Assembly (NCBI GenBank): GCA_913056365.1
Contig: CAJXLT010000001.1
Location: 124,001 to 188,000 of the forward strand
DNA: 64,000 nucleotides
From: an uncultured Paenibacillaceae bacterium
Lineage (GTDB): Bacteria; Bacillota; Bacilli; Paenibacillales; K13
Direction: 5' to 3'
Numbering within the stretch: the stretch's first letter is position 1; each line of letters starts with the position of its first letter. Positions 53,257 through 62,365 of this stretch are shown one piece after another. The notes under the pieces were generated by a model. The model worked only from the letters and a program-made list of their open reading frames with translations. It ran no database searches and was not told where the DNA came from. The position numbers and the translations under genes were made by a program.

Positions 53257-54792
53257 GTGAAGAAAAGTATGGGTACCCTGTTTATTCTCATGTTAGCCAT
53301 GTCTATGGTGCTTGCAGCATGCGGCGGCAATGGCAATGGGAATGCAACAGGCAGCAACAACGGCAATGGGAATGCAGAAAGCTCTAACAATGGAGCAAAT
53401 GACGGCGGGACATCGGATCTGGAATTTGTGGAGATCAAGATGGTTATGCCAGGCAACAAGCAGAACGATCAAGAAATGGTCATGGAGAAAATTAATGAGC
53501 ATCTGAAGGATACGATCAACGCTTCTCTCGATCTCCAACTCATCGAGTGGGGACAATGGGATGAGAAAGTGAATTTGATGATCGCTTCCCGTGAGGAGAT
53601 GGATATCTTCTTCACAGCACAGTGGACCAACTATTCTGTAAATGTGTCCAAAGGCGCGTTCATGGACCTGGAGGAGCTGCTGCAAACCGATGCAGGGCAA
53701 CAAATTGTAGACTCACTTGATCCAGCATTCTTGGAAGGCTCCAAGATCCAGGGTAAGAACTACGGTATTCCGACCAACAAGGAGCTTGCTTTCCAAGGCG
53801 GGGTCATATATCGTACGGACATTGCTGAAGAGCTTGGCTTGGACATGTCTACTGTGAAGACTGTCGATGATCTTGCTCCGATTCTGCAGACAGTGAAGGA
53901 ACAGCGGCCTGAGATGATTCCGTTGTTCGTCAGAGAAGGCGACGGCATGACACATCTGGCTAACTATGACTTCCTTGGCGATGGCAACGTACCGGGTGTT
54001 ATTCTGAAGAATGAAGATGATACAACGGTTAAGCCTACTTTCGAATATGATATTACATTGAAGCATCTTAAGCTGGCGCGTGAATTCTTCTTGGCTGGTT
54101 ACACGAATCAAGATGCTACGACAACGACGCTGTCGACTCAGGATGCATTGAAAGCAGGCAATGTATTTATGACCTTCCAGCCGCTGAAGCCGGGTAAGGA
54201 TGCAGAGCTAGCTAGTGCAACAGGGTTGACAGGCAAGCTGAAGCAGATCGAGATGACAGATCGTACGGTTGCTACGTCTGAAACTGCAGGTTCTATGCTG
54301 GCGATCTCATCTACATCTGAGAATCCAGAGCGTGCTATTATGCTGATTAATTTGTTGCATACAGACAAATATCTGAACAACCTGTTGAACTTCGGCATTG
54401 AAGACACACATTACACTCTGAACGGCGAGATCATGTCTCCAACTGAGAAAGCAGGCGACTACAATCTTGGCGCAGCGTGGATGCTTGGCAACCAGTTCCT
54501 GAATTACGTATGGGAATCAGAAGACCCGCAAAAGTGGGAGAAGTTCAGAGCATTTAATGAAGGTGCGAAAGTATCGCCTGGTCTTGGATTTACGTTCAAC
54601 TCCGAGCCGGTGAAGAATGAGATTGCAGCGCTCGTTAATGTGAAGAAGGAGTATAATCCTGCTCTAGAAACAGGTGCTGTAGATCCGGACGAAATCTTAC
54701 CGGAGTACATTAAGAAGATGAAAGCTTCCGGCCTCGATAAGGTAATAGCCGAGAAACAAGCTCAGTTCGATGAGTTTCTGGCTAACAAATAA
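53257..54792 (+). CDS. Sugar ABC transporter substrate-binding lipoprotein (solitary)
   Basis: The 511-residue protein has a signal peptide and lipobox MVLAAC (Cys at about residue 21), an Asn/Gly-rich linker of about 35 residues, and a family 1 binding domain with the DUF3502-like C-terminus (EYNPALETGAVDPDEILPEYI). GTG 53257 has AGGAGG nine bases upstream, and ATG 53251 is too close. No permease or ATPase gene is nearby. It converges on an alpha-galactosidase gene, so alpha-galactosides are a plausible ligand by context only. Confidence 0.88.
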   Translation: MKKSMGTLFILMLAMSMVLAACGGNGNGNATGSNNGNGNAESSNNGANDGGTSDLEFVEIKMVMPGNKQNDQEMVMEKINEHLKDTINASLDLQLIEWGQWDEKVNLMIASREEMDIFFTAQWTNYSVNVSKGAFMDLEELLQTDAGQQIVDSLDPAFLEGSKIQGKNYGIPTNKELAFQGGVIYRTDIAEELGLDMSTVKTVDDLAPILQTVKEQRPEMIPLFVREGDGMTHLANYDFLGDGNVPGVILKNEDDTTVKPTFEYDITLKHLKLAREFFLAGYTNQDATTTTLSTQDALKAGNVFMTFQPLKPGKDAELASATGLTGKLKQIEMTDRTVATSETAGSMLAISSTSENPERAIMLINLLHTDKYLNNLLNFGIEDTHYTLNGEIMSPTEKAGDYNLGAAWMLGNQFLNYVWESEDPQKWEKFRAFNEGAKVSPGLGFTFNSEPVKNEIAALVNVKKEYNPALETGAVDPDEILPEYIKKMKASGLDKVIAEKQAQFDEFLANK

Positions 54793-54822
54793 GTGATCAA
54801 CATCTAATTTCTAGTCTATGAC

Positions 54823-54866
54823 AATGAGCTGTCAACCTGTTCTTAACAGGATGACAGCTCATTTTT
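54823..54866. terminator. Terminator between the binding-protein gene and melA
   Basis: AATGAGCTGTCA and CCTGTT pair with AACAGG and TGACAGCTCATT, followed by T6. It serves the plus-strand gene and probably also the converging melA gene. Confidence 0.85.
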
Positions 54867-54882
54867 TGAATCTTGATAATAA

Positions 54883-56181
54883 TTATTGGTATGAAGGTAG
54901 CCAGTCTCCGTGTGCCTCAATGAGATCATCGCAGAGTAATACAATCTCATCCATAGACAACTCTGCAGACGTATGCGGGTCTAGCAATGCTGCGTGGTAA
55001 ATATGCTCACGCTTCTGCGTCATAGCGGCCTCGATTGTCAGCAGCTGTGTATTGATATTCGTACGGTTCAATGCGGCTAGCTGCGGCGGCAAGTCACCCA
55101 CATAGGTCGGCGTAACACCGTTGCGGTCAACGAAGCACGGAACCTCGACACAAGCTTCCTTCGGCAAGTTCGGTATGAGCCCGGTGTTCATGACATTAGC
55201 GCCGATTTTGTAAGGCTGATCAGTTTCGATTGCTTCGAAGATGTAAGAGGCATACTCGTGGCTGCGGCAATGACTTAAGTTCTTGTTGTTCACTAACTCT
55301 TCGCGCATGCTCGCCCATTTCTCTATCTGATCGACACAGCGTCTCGGATATTCATCGAGAGGTATATTGAAGCGATCGATCAGCTCCGGATAATTGCGCT
55401 TGATGAAGTAAGGGAAATACTCTGCATTATGTTCAGAGGACTCTGTTACATAATAGCCGAACTTGAACATCATCTCGAAGCGAACCATATCGTCGTGAGT
55501 TTCTTGTTGCTTTTCTGCTGCTTTGCGCTTGATTTCAGGATACAAGTCTTGACCGTCCTTGGATACTTCCAATAGCCAAGCCATATGGTTAATCCCAGCA
55601 ATGTGCCACTTCACCCCTTCTTGATCCATATCCAGGTGCTCGAACAATCGAGGGACACATGCTTGTACGCTGTGGCACAGACCGACTGTGTTGACATGTC
55701 CATAGGTGTTCATCACGTTCGTAAGCACAGCCATCGGATTCGTGTAATTCAAGAACAAGGCGTCGGGACATACTTCGTTCATATCGCGTGCGAAGTCTAG
55801 CATGACCGGAATCGTGCGCAGGTTGCGGAAGATTCCGCCGATGCCGAGCGTATCGGCAATCGTTTGCCGAAGACCGTACTTCTTAGGCACTTCGAAGTCG
55901 GTAATGGTGCATGGATCATACCCGCCGACCTGTATGGCATTGACGACATATTTGGCCCCTCGCAGCGCTTCCTTGCGATTGGAATAAGCGCGGATGGTGA
56001 CGCTGCTGCCCAATGTAGCCTTGAGATTAAGCAGCATCTGCTCTGAATCCCGTAGCCGTTCGGCGTTAATATCGTACAAGGCAAATTCAAATTGCTGTAA
56101 TGCAGGGACCATCATACTGTCGCCTAGCACATTTTTCGCAAATACAGAGCTTCCGGCCCCTAGAAATGTAATCTTGGACAT
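54883..56181 (-). CDS. melA: GH4 alpha-galactosidase
   Basis: The 432-residue protein is a GH4 enzyme that needs NAD and a divalent metal. The start ITFLGAGSSVFAKNVLGD is the NAD-binding Rossmann loop. LNYTNPM, the metal-site GLCHSVQ (CHS signature of the MelA branch) and GINHMAWLLEV follow. The cytoplasmic location fits an intracellular alpha-galactosidase acting on imported melibiose or raffinose-type sugars; glucuronidase members of GH4 are a lesser alternative. AGGAGGG lies before ATG 56181. It is divergent from an AraC gene. Confidence 0.9.
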   Translation of the reverse strand: MSKITFLGAGSSVFAKNVLGDSMMVPALQQFEFALYDINAERLRDSEQMLLNLKATLGSSVTIRAYSNRKEALRGAKYVVNAIQVGGYDPCTITDFEVPKKYGLRQTIADTLGIGGIFRNLRTIPVMLDFARDMNEVCPDALFLNYTNPMAVLTNVMNTYGHVNTVGLCHSVQACVPRLFEHLDMDQEGVKWHIAGINHMAWLLEVSKDGQDLYPEIKRKAAEKQQETHDDMVRFEMMFKFGYYVTESSEHNAEYFPYFIKRNYPELIDRFNIPLDEYPRRCVDQIEKWASMREELVNNKNLSHCRSHEYASYIFEAIETDQPYKIGANVMNTGLIPNLPKEACVEVPCFVDRNGVTPTYVGDLPPQLAALNRTNINTQLLTIEAAMTQKREHIYHAALLDPHTSAELSMDEIVLLCDDLIEAHGDWLPSYQ

Positions 56182-56313
56182 ATGTCTTCCCTCCTGTTAT
56201 AAATGAAGCTACTTGTACTTTAGCCTACAGGATGGTAGATTTGAATGGATTGAAGTAATCATCCTATGGACATATGTAGCATGAAGGACTTCGCAAGAGG
56301 AGGAAGATGATTC

Positions 56314-57156
56314 ATGGCACTGGATCACATCAGCATCGAGGCAGCTCTGAATCCAGCTCCGGCGATCGGTGAGTTGTCCGTGTTATTCAGCGGTAAAGGG
56401 GAGCCAGTAGGCGGTCATAAGATCGGACCGGCTGTGCATGAGTATTATTTGATCCATACGGTGTATGATGGAATAGGGGAGTTCGAAATTTCTGGTCAAA
56501 CATATATTTGTCACCGAGGCGATACCTTCGTTATTTATCCCGACACGCTTTTTAGCTATCAATCGGACAGGAGGAAGCCGTGGACGTATTCTTGGGTGGG
56601 GTTTACTGGACCGTATGCGGAGGCACTTCTCTCGGGACTAGGGGTCACGCGGCTGCAACCAGTGATCGCGAAGTGTGATCTGATACGATTGGATTTCTAT
56701 TATACGAAGCTCCGCGCAAGCTTCAGCAAGCAGGAGCATGTGCAGCTCATCGATGCCGAAGCGTCAGGTTGGTTTCGCCTGCTCTTGTATGAACTAGGCA
56801 GAGCCAATGCGGATTATATTGTACAGTCACCGAAGCAAACAGCATCGGCGAGATCTGTTGAGCAAGCAATCCGATATATGACCTTGCAATATGACAAGCC
56901 GATCTCGATTGAACAAATCGCCTCGGATCTGGGCTATCATCGTGTGCACTTGTCGAAAATATTCAAGCAAATGACAGGGTTATCCCCTATGCAGTATTTA
57001 TTCCAAATTCGTATGAAAAAAGCGGAAGAGCTACTCAGAAGCGAGTTAACGGTGGCGCAAGTAGCAGCTTCGGTCGGATACCCGGATGCGTTATATTTCT
57101 CCAAGCAGTTTCGCAAGTGGAAAGGAATGACGCCATCTGCTTACCGAACTACTTGA
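56314..57156 (+). CDS. AraC family regulator divergent from melA
   Basis: The 280-residue protein has an N-terminal AraC-binding domain (HEYYLIHTVYDGIGEFEISG, YICHRGDTFVIYPDTLFSYQ, MsmR-like) and a C-terminal DNA-binding domain (ISIEQIASDLGYHRVHLSKIF, LTVAQVAASVGYPDALYFSKQF, MTPSAYR). It resembles MsmR, the activator of multiple-sugar and alpha-galactoside genes. It shares a 132-base promoter region with melA and probably controls it. GAGGAGGAAG lies upstream of ATG 56314. Confidence 0.9.
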   Translation: MALDHISIEAALNPAPAIGELSVLFSGKGEPVGGHKIGPAVHEYYLIHTVYDGIGEFEISGQTYICHRGDTFVIYPDTLFSYQSDRRKPWTYSWVGFTGPYAEALLSGLGVTRLQPVIAKCDLIRLDFYYTKLRASFSKQEHVQLIDAEASGWFRLLLYELGRANADYIVQSPKQTASARSVEQAIRYMTLQYDKPISIEQIASDLGYHRVHLSKIFKQMTGLSPMQYLFQIRMKKAEELLRSELTVAQVAASVGYPDALYFSKQFRKWKGMTPSAYRTT

Positions 57157-57240
57157 ATGCATATTTGCCGTGTGAGTTGGTATAAGTTTACTCCTATATG
57201 GTGATATTAGCCTATGACCATGACTGAAGGAGGAAGATCG

Positions 57241-57570
57241 ATGCACCATACTAGCCATCAAATTAAACAATGTGAGCAAACACTCCAGCAACTGATGCAA
57301 CAGACACAGCAATCCACTCAGCTGTATCAGCAGATGCTGCAGCAGGAGCAACAGAATGTGCAGCAGCTTGAGGAATTGGCGAATCGTGAGCGACAAGCCG
57401 TACATGTGATTCAAACAGCCATGCAAGGGCATCAAGCAGCAATGGAGCAAATGCAGCACGCAATGCAAATATGCCAACAGTTAGACGGCACCTTGCAGCA
57501 AATGCAGCAGCAAGCGCAGCAACAAGGATTACATCAGCCAAGCATCTACAATCAAGGGTATACCCAGTAA
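57241..57570 (+). CDS. Gln-rich coiled-coil protein, unknown function
   Basis: The 109-residue protein is about one quarter glutamine, with recurring LQQ, MLQQ and MQQ heptads through most of its length (TLQQLMQQTQQSTQLYQQML and similar) and no hydrophobic segment. GGAGGA lies before ATG 57241; an in-frame ATG at 57214 has no signal. It may be a small structural or spore-associated protein, but nothing in the sequence proves that. A strong terminator follows. Confidence 0.65.
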   Translation: MHHTSHQIKQCEQTLQQLMQQTQQSTQLYQQMLQQEQQNVQQLEELANRERQAVHVIQTAMQGHQAAMEQMQHAMQICQQLDGTLQQMQQQAQQQGLHQPSIYNQGYTQ

Positions 57571-57589
57571 CATCTTGTATGTAAAAATA

Positions 57590-57623
57590 GAAGCAGTCAA
57601 AGCCATATGGCCTTGACTGCTTC
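57590..57623. terminator. Bidirectional terminator
   Basis: GAAGCAGTCAA (57590-57600) pairs perfectly with TTGACTGCTTC (57613-57623), with an inner GCC/GGC stem, between two converging genes. Confidence 0.85.
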
Positions 57624-57636
57624 TTCCTCATTGGCA

Positions 57637-58803
57637 CTATGCCTCCGATTGTTCCTTATTTAAGGGGATCAGCCCTCGCCTTCGCACATAAAAATAGGTT
57701 GCAAGCGCACACAGTCCACCGAACAAGGAAATATATGTGCTGAGAACATAAGCGAACGCAGGGGCTACATAGTCCATAACCCAGCCGCCTCCCGCACTGC
57801 CGACTATCGAAGCCAGCCCGCCGAATACAGCGGCGAAGGTTGTTTGCCCTGTATTCCGCACCTCTGGAGGAACGATGCGATGCATCAGGTGAATGGTCGT
57901 CACGAAGAAGACAGGGAAGCATAGCCCTTGGATCGCACTGAGGTAGATGAGAACGGTTGGATCTGATACATGGCTGACGAACACCCAACGCGCCGCATAG
58001 ATGAAGCCTGTCGCTGCTAGTATGAGATACTCCCGATTGTGGCGAAGCAGATATCCAGTCAGCGCGAATGCAGGAAGAGAGCTGAACGTAGCGACCATCC
58101 AAGCTTGTCCGACTTGGCTAGTTGTGCCTCCTACACTCGTCATGTATATACCTAGCAAGCCATCGTTCATCCGATGCGGCAAGGAGAGGAAGAACACAAT
58201 GAACATGAGCCATAAGAACGGTTTGTTCGTGAATAGGCTTGCGACCGCCTGGCGCGTTATAGGCTTCGCCTTAATGGAAGCGTCCTTCAGAGTAAACGCG
58301 AGGCCGATGGCTATAAACATAATGCCGGCATAGAAAAACCATAAATATTGAATGCCGACAATGCCAAGCAGCAGTCCGAGCACCAATGAGCTCGTCCCCA
58401 CGCCGAAATCCCCCCACATGCGGAATCCGCCGTATGATCTGCCAGTTTCCTCTGCTGTTGTGACCGCCATGCTATCGGTCAGCGCCGGCATCGCGTTATG
58501 GAAGAAGAAGAACACACACGCAATCGCTAGTAACGGGATTAGGGCATGAACGGAGTACAAGGCAATGCTGGATAGCAAGGTAGCGAACATCAGGAAGATG
58601 AGCACTTTCTTGACGGTTCGCTTGCGGTCGCTTACTATTCCCCAGAAGGGCTGGGCGAATACTGAGACGAAGGAACCGAGGCCCAGTATCGTGCCGATCT
58701 CAGTGCTGGACAATCCAGCGTTCTGGAAGTATAGCGGTATGAATGACACCATGACAGCTAGAGAACAGTACAAGGTGAAGATAAATCCGGTCAAGCGATA
58801 CAT
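57637..58803 (-). CDS. MFS transporter, PPP/LacY-like family
   Basis: The 388-residue protein has twelve membrane segments. The start YRLTGFIFTLYCSLAVMVSFIPLYFQNAGLSSTEIGTILGL and the GIVSDRK and GGFRMWGDFGVG segments are typical of the MFS_1-like (LacY/nucleoside symporter) group, similar to YwbF of Bacillus from memory. The substrate is unknown; a sugar or nucleoside is plausible. GAGGAG lies eight to nine bases before ATG 58803; the frame extends to 58839 without reason. Confidence 0.85.
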   Translation of the reverse strand: MYRLTGFIFTLYCSLAVMVSFIPLYFQNAGLSSTEIGTILGLGSFVSVFAQPFWGIVSDRKRTVKKVLIFLMFATLLSSIALYSVHALIPLLAIACVFFFFHNAMPALTDSMAVTTAEETGRSYGGFRMWGDFGVGTSSLVLGLLLGIVGIQYLWFFYAGIMFIAIGLAFTLKDASIKAKPITRQAVASLFTNKPFLWLMFIVFFLSLPHRMNDGLLGIYMTSVGGTTSQVGQAWMVATFSSLPAFALTGYLLRHNREYLILAATGFIYAARWVFVSHVSDPTVLIYLSAIQGLCFPVFFVTTIHLMHRIVPPEVRNTGQTTFAAVFGGLASIVGSAGGGWVMDYVAPAFAYVLSTYISLFGGLCALATYFYVRRRGLIPLNKEQSEA

Positions 58804-59024
58804 GTTAGTCTCTCCTCGAAGCGCAAAATTGGTTTTCATTATAGCATGTCAGCGAGAAGATACGCTTGATGATGAGCGAGAAACATGAAATAACCGAACG
58901 ATCTTCACAAAATAATCCCCTATTGTGCTTGTCGATGCTGATGTCGAAATGCTCCCAAATTATGTAGACTTACGAACACTTGTTTGTTATAATAAGGACA
59001 GAATAATGGATGAGGTGATCTCGC

Positions 59025-59378
59025 ATGTCTGAGGAAAGGTTGAGCCGACTGGAGTCGATGATGGAACAATTGATTGGCATGGTTGCGACTGTAATCAGTG
59101 AGCAGCGAACGATGAGGGACGAGATGAATGAGATGAAGGCAGACATGAATGAGATGAAATCAGACATAATCACAATGAAATCAGACATAAGCTCGATGCA
59201 AGCAGATATGAACACAATGCAATCAGACATTAGCACTGTCAATCACCGCATGGAGCGGCTTGAAGTGATGCAGTCCGGCAACTACGAGTCTATGACGTAC
59301 TTGAAGCATAAGGTTTCTGAGCATGACCATGACATCTATATCTTGAAGGAGCGGCTAGCCAACGAGACAACGGAATAA
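59025..59378 (+). CDS. Heptad-repeat coiled-coil protein encoded by 21-bp DNA repeats
   Basis: The 117-residue protein is almost entirely one coiled coil. Residues about 32-73 are six seven-residue repeats of the form MNEMKAD, MNEMKSD, IITMKSD, ISSMQAD, MNTMQSD. The DNA repeats in step: six 21-base units from 59118 to 59243. Unit number may vary between strains, as such arrays slip. GAGGTGATC lies before ATG 59025. Short coiled-coil proteins of this kind are frequent in Paenibacillus; function unknown. Confidence 0.75.
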   Translation: MSEERLSRLESMMEQLIGMVATVISEQRTMRDEMNEMKADMNEMKSDIITMKSDISSMQADMNTMQSDISTVNHRMERLEVMQSGNYESMTYLKHKVSEHDHDIYILKERLANETTE

Positions 59379-59410
59379 TACTGCTGCATGATGTCGCTTG
59401 AGTGTGAATA

Positions 59411-59459
59411 GAAGAAGCTGTTCCAGCGTCGATATACGACATTGCGGAACAGCTTCTTC
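59411..59459. terminator. Bidirectional terminator
   Basis: GAAGAAGCTGTTCC (59411-59424) pairs perfectly with GGAACAGCTTCTTC (59446-59459), with an inner GTCG/CGAC stem, between two converging genes. Confidence 0.85.
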
Positions 59460-59468
59460 GTCTGTGGG

Positions 59469-59786
59469 CTACGGGGTGAGCATCCATCGTTCTCCCCAAT
59501 TTTGAATAGCTTCAATGACAACTCTTAGATCCTGGCCCTTCGGGGTTAAGGCATATTCGATGCGTACCGGAGTTTCCGGATATACATTACGCACGATGAT
59601 GTCCAGAGCTTCCAGCTCCTTAATCCGGTCAGTAAGCATCTTGTCACTCATATTCGGAATTTGCTCTTTCATATCTTTGAAGCGCTTCGGCCCGTCGAGG
59701 AGCACGCGAATAATTAAACCTGTCCACTTCTTCCCGATTATATCAATCGAAGCTTCATACTTCGGACACATCTTGGAAAAGTCCAT
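59469..59786 (-). CDS. HxlR family transcriptional regulator
   Basis: The 105-residue protein is of normal length for this family: CPKYEASIDIIGKKWTGLIIRVLLDGPKRFKDM, IPNMSDKMLTDRIKELEALDIIVR and a winged strand VRIEYALTPKGQDL. A Cys near the N-terminus (MCPKYE) is where redox-sensing HxlR members react with electrophiles. ATG 59786 is used; GTG 59798 overlaps the ribosome-binding site AAAGGG. No obvious target lies divergently; the mqnB operon starts about 200 bases away in the opposite direction. Confidence 0.88.
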   Translation of the reverse strand: MDFSKMCPKYEASIDIIGKKWTGLIIRVLLDGPKRFKDMKEQIPNMSDKMLTDRIKELEALDIIVRNVYPETPVRIEYALTPKGQDLRVVIEAIQNWGERWMLTP

Positions 59787-59983
59787 TTCCGAGATCACCC
59801 TTTCTCTTCACCCAAGCTGCGATAAGCTGTTGTGTTCGATCTGCCATTATTGTTGTGTATAATTTTATCATACATTCTTTCGAAATGTAAGTGAGAGGGG
59901 AACGAACCGCTGCAGGCAGGCATTGCATAATTTCGAATCTGTGGTTTAATGGGGGAGATAAGCTTGGGAAGGGATATGAGTCA

Positions 59984-60658
59984 ATGAAAGCAGAGCATAA
60001 CGATATACATCTGGGAGGACGCGTGCTTATCGTAACAGCAGTGCCGGCAGAGCGGGAAGCAATGGCTGCTGGGTTGAACGGTCACGCGCAAGTTGATGTG
60101 ATCGCTGCAGGTGTAGGACCGGCTTTCGCAGCAGCAGGTACTGCGAAAGCACTAATGAAAGAACAGTATGCTATCGTCATAAGCGCAGGAATTGGGGGCG
60201 GATTCGTCGGAAGGGCGGAGGTCGGCTCGATCGTACTGGCGAATCAGTTGATCGCTGCGGATTGGGGTGCGGAGACGCAGACGGGATTCAGTCTGTTAGA
60301 CGAGCTGGGCTTCGGAACTGCTCACTTCGCTGTACATTCACAGCTAACAGCCAGCTGGGAAGCAGCATTGATTCGAGCTGGTGCGAACTTGAGCGTCGGA
60401 CCCATCCTAACGGTTGCGACGGCAACAGGAACAGCCCAGACAGCAGAGAAGCTGGTGGCACGAGTGCCAGGCGCTGCTGCTGAAGCAATGGAGGGCTGCG
60501 GTGTGGCCGCAGCTGCTCAGCTGTGTGGGTTGCCGATTATGGAGCTGCGGGCGATCTCGAATCAGGTAGGACCGAGGGACCTTGAGTCGTGGCGCATTCC
60601 AGAGGCATTAGAACGATTGCAGACAGCAGGCCACACATTACTGGAGGTGTTAGGATGA
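59984..60658 (+). CDS. mqnB: Futalosine hydrolase
   Basis: The 224-residue protein belongs to the nucleoside phosphorylase fold. It has VLIVTAVPAEREAM at the start, AGVGPAFAAAGTAKAL, VISAGIGGGFVGRAEVGSIVLA, then the catalytic-type AAEAMEGCGVAAAAQLCGLPIMELRAISNQVGPRD. It cleaves futalosine to dehypoxanthine futalosine and hypoxanthine in the alternative menaquinone route. ATG 59984 follows GGGAAGGGA; the longer frame from 59891 has no domain character. It overlaps mqnD by four bases (ATGA). Confidence 0.92.
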   Translation: MKAEHNDIHLGGRVLIVTAVPAEREAMAAGLNGHAQVDVIAAGVGPAFAAAGTAKALMKEQYAIVISAGIGGGFVGRAEVGSIVLANQLIAADWGAETQTGFSLLDELGFGTAHFAVHSQLTASWEAALIRAGANLSVGPILTVATATGTAQTAEKLVARVPGAAAEAMEGCGVAAAAQLCGLPIMELRAISNQVGPRDLESWRIPEALERLQTAGHTLLEVLG

Positions 60659-61497
60659 AGATCGCGTATTCGCCGTGTCCGAATGATACGTTCGTCTTCC
60701 ATGCATGGGCGCATGGGTTGCTGGCAGGGGCACCTCCGCTGGAAGTTACCTTCGCCGATATCGATAAGACGAACCATTGGGCAGCTGAACGCAGTGGTCC
60801 TGAGGTGATGAAGATCTCCTATGCTGCCTTGCCATGGGTGCTGGACGATTACACGTTGCTGCCTTGCGGTGGCGCGTTAGGCAGAGGCTGCGGACCGCTG
60901 GTGTTGACACAGGATCGTGAAAGGGGACAACAAGGAGCTGCTTCGTTGTCCGGTCGAACAGTTGCCGTGCCAAGTGAGCGCTCGACTGCTTACTTGTTGT
61001 TCCGATTGTGGGCGGCGCAGCAGATTCCCGGCGGTGTAGGGGAAATCGTAGTTATGCCATTCCACGACATTATGCCAGCCGTAAGAGACGGCCGTATTGA
61101 TGCTGGGCTAGTTATTCATGAAGCGCGCTTCACGTATGAGCAGTATGGACTTACTATGCTGGCCGATATGGGCAGTTGGTGGGAAGCGGATACCGGCTTA
61201 CCTATTCCGCTTGGCGCCATCATTGCGCGACGCTCATTGGATGCATCCGCAATCACCGAGTGGATACGGCAATCTGTAGCGTATGCATGGAAGCACCCTG
61301 AAGCCTCGCATGCGTATGTGATGCAGCATGCACAAGAGATGTCGCAGGAGGTCGCTCAAGCGCATATTGATCTGTATGTGAATCGCTATACCGAGGATTT
61401 GGGAGACAGCGGCTATCATGCAGTAGAAGCGCTGCTCGGACGGGCAGCCGATGAAGGTCTTGTGCCGAAGACGGCAATTCGCTTGTTGCGAACTTAA
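60655..61497 (+). CDS. mqnD: 1,4-dihydroxy-6-naphthoate synthase
   Basis: The 280-residue protein has a periplasmic-binding-protein-like fold of the MqnA/MqnD family. Hallmarks are IAYSPCPNDTFVFHAW at the start, the DIDKTNHWA and VMKISYAALPW segments, LGRGCGPLVLTQ, TVAVPSERSTAYLLF and DAGLVIHEARFTYEQYGL with the catalytic-site His. It converts cyclic dehypoxanthine futalosine to dihydroxynaphthoate. The overlap with mqnB makes a two-gene operon. The other futalosine genes (mqnA, mqnC, mqnE) are not in the window. GGAGG lies before ATG 60655. Confidence 0.94.
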   Translation: MKIAYSPCPNDTFVFHAWAHGLLAGAPPLEVTFADIDKTNHWAAERSGPEVMKISYAALPWVLDDYTLLPCGGALGRGCGPLVLTQDRERGQQGAASLSGRTVAVPSERSTAYLLFRLWAAQQIPGGVGEIVVMPFHDIMPAVRDGRIDAGLVIHEARFTYEQYGLTMLADMGSWWEADTGLPIPLGAIIARRSLDASAITEWIRQSVAYAWKHPEASHAYVMQHAQEMSQEVAQAHIDLYVNRYTEDLGDSGYHAVEALLGRAADEGLVPKTAIRLLRT

Positions 61498-61515
61498 CTA
61501 AACTCGAATCGGAAG

Positions 61516-61563
61516 GAAGCTGATCCTTGTCTAATTGACCAGCGAATCAGCTTCTTCTTCGTT
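61516..61563 (+). terminator. Terminator after mqnD
   Basis: GAAGCTGAT (61516-61524) pairs perfectly with ATCAGCTTC (61546-61554), followed by TTCTTCGTT. Confidence 0.7.
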
Positions 61564-61726
61564 CATCCATACCTGTCTGGCGCATATTATGTATGAAAAT
61601 GACGGTTTTCGTCGAATTTTTAGTAATTTTCTAATAAAACACGATGCGTGTTACGATATAATAGAATAGAGACGAATAGAAGGGAGGTTGTACGCAAGAA
61701 GCAAGATAATGACTAGGAGGTCGATT

Positions 61727-62305
61727 GTGTACAAAAGAGTGGAGAATGAAGTTGAAAAGGCGATGTTTCACTTCATTTGGATGACGGCGTGGAAGGAGAA
61801 GGGATTCGAATTTGAGTTTTCACAAGATGTGCTTGAGCGTTATGTTGTCATTACGCCTGAACTGAAGCATGTCGGTTCAATCGAATTCAAGTCATACGAT
61901 CCGCTCCGAAGCAAGGTTAACGACATAGCTCCGTTTTACAATCATGACCTTGTCCGGAACGCCCCGTCCAAGGTAGCTGAAGTGGATAAGGTGGCATTAC
62001 TTCCCGAGTACAGGGGGAAGTATATCGACGAGCTTTTGACCGCGGCAGTTCATTTCGCGGCACTGGGCGGATACGATACATACGTATCGCTGCTTGAGCC
62101 AATTTTTTATCGCGCGCTGCGTATTACGTTCAAGGTGCCGATGACCAAAGTAGGAAAGGAGGTTTATTATAAAGGTGGAACGGTCATACCGGTGCTGTTC
62201 CATATGAACGAGATGGTGAGCAATCTCGACCGCTACACATGGTTAAGTAAGCAATATAAGGAAGATGCACGATCTGCGTATACTGAATATTCAGACTCTG
62301 TATAG
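61727..62305 (+). CDS. GNAT-like / N-acyl amino acid synthase-like protein
   Basis: The 192-residue soluble protein has the acetyltransferase-like pattern: beta-strands GSIEFKSYDP, then VAEVDKVALLPEYRGKYIDELL (pantetheine-binding-like turn after the central strand), a helix LTAAVHFAALGGYDTYVSLLEPIFYRALRITF and the C-terminal VPMTKVGKEVYYKGGTVIPVLFHMNEM. The last segment resembles FeeM and autoinducer-synthase-type acyltransferases, which use acyl-carrier-protein donors. The assignment is moderate. GTG 61727 has AGGAGG six bases upstream; in-frame ATG 61709 precedes that site. A chemoreceptor gene lies 60 bases downstream. Confidence 0.65.
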   Translation: MYKRVENEVEKAMFHFIWMTAWKEKGFEFEFSQDVLERYVVITPELKHVGSIEFKSYDPLRSKVNDIAPFYNHDLVRNAPSKVAEVDKVALLPEYRGKYIDELLTAAVHFAALGGYDTYVSLLEPIFYRALRITFKVPMTKVGKEVYYKGGTVIPVLFHMNEMVSNLDRYTWLSKQYKEDARSAYTEYSDSV

Positions 62306-62365
62306 CCTATTATGTTGGAGTTTGGCTTTCCCGCATTGCAAATATGAAGAAAGAGAGCGAATACA

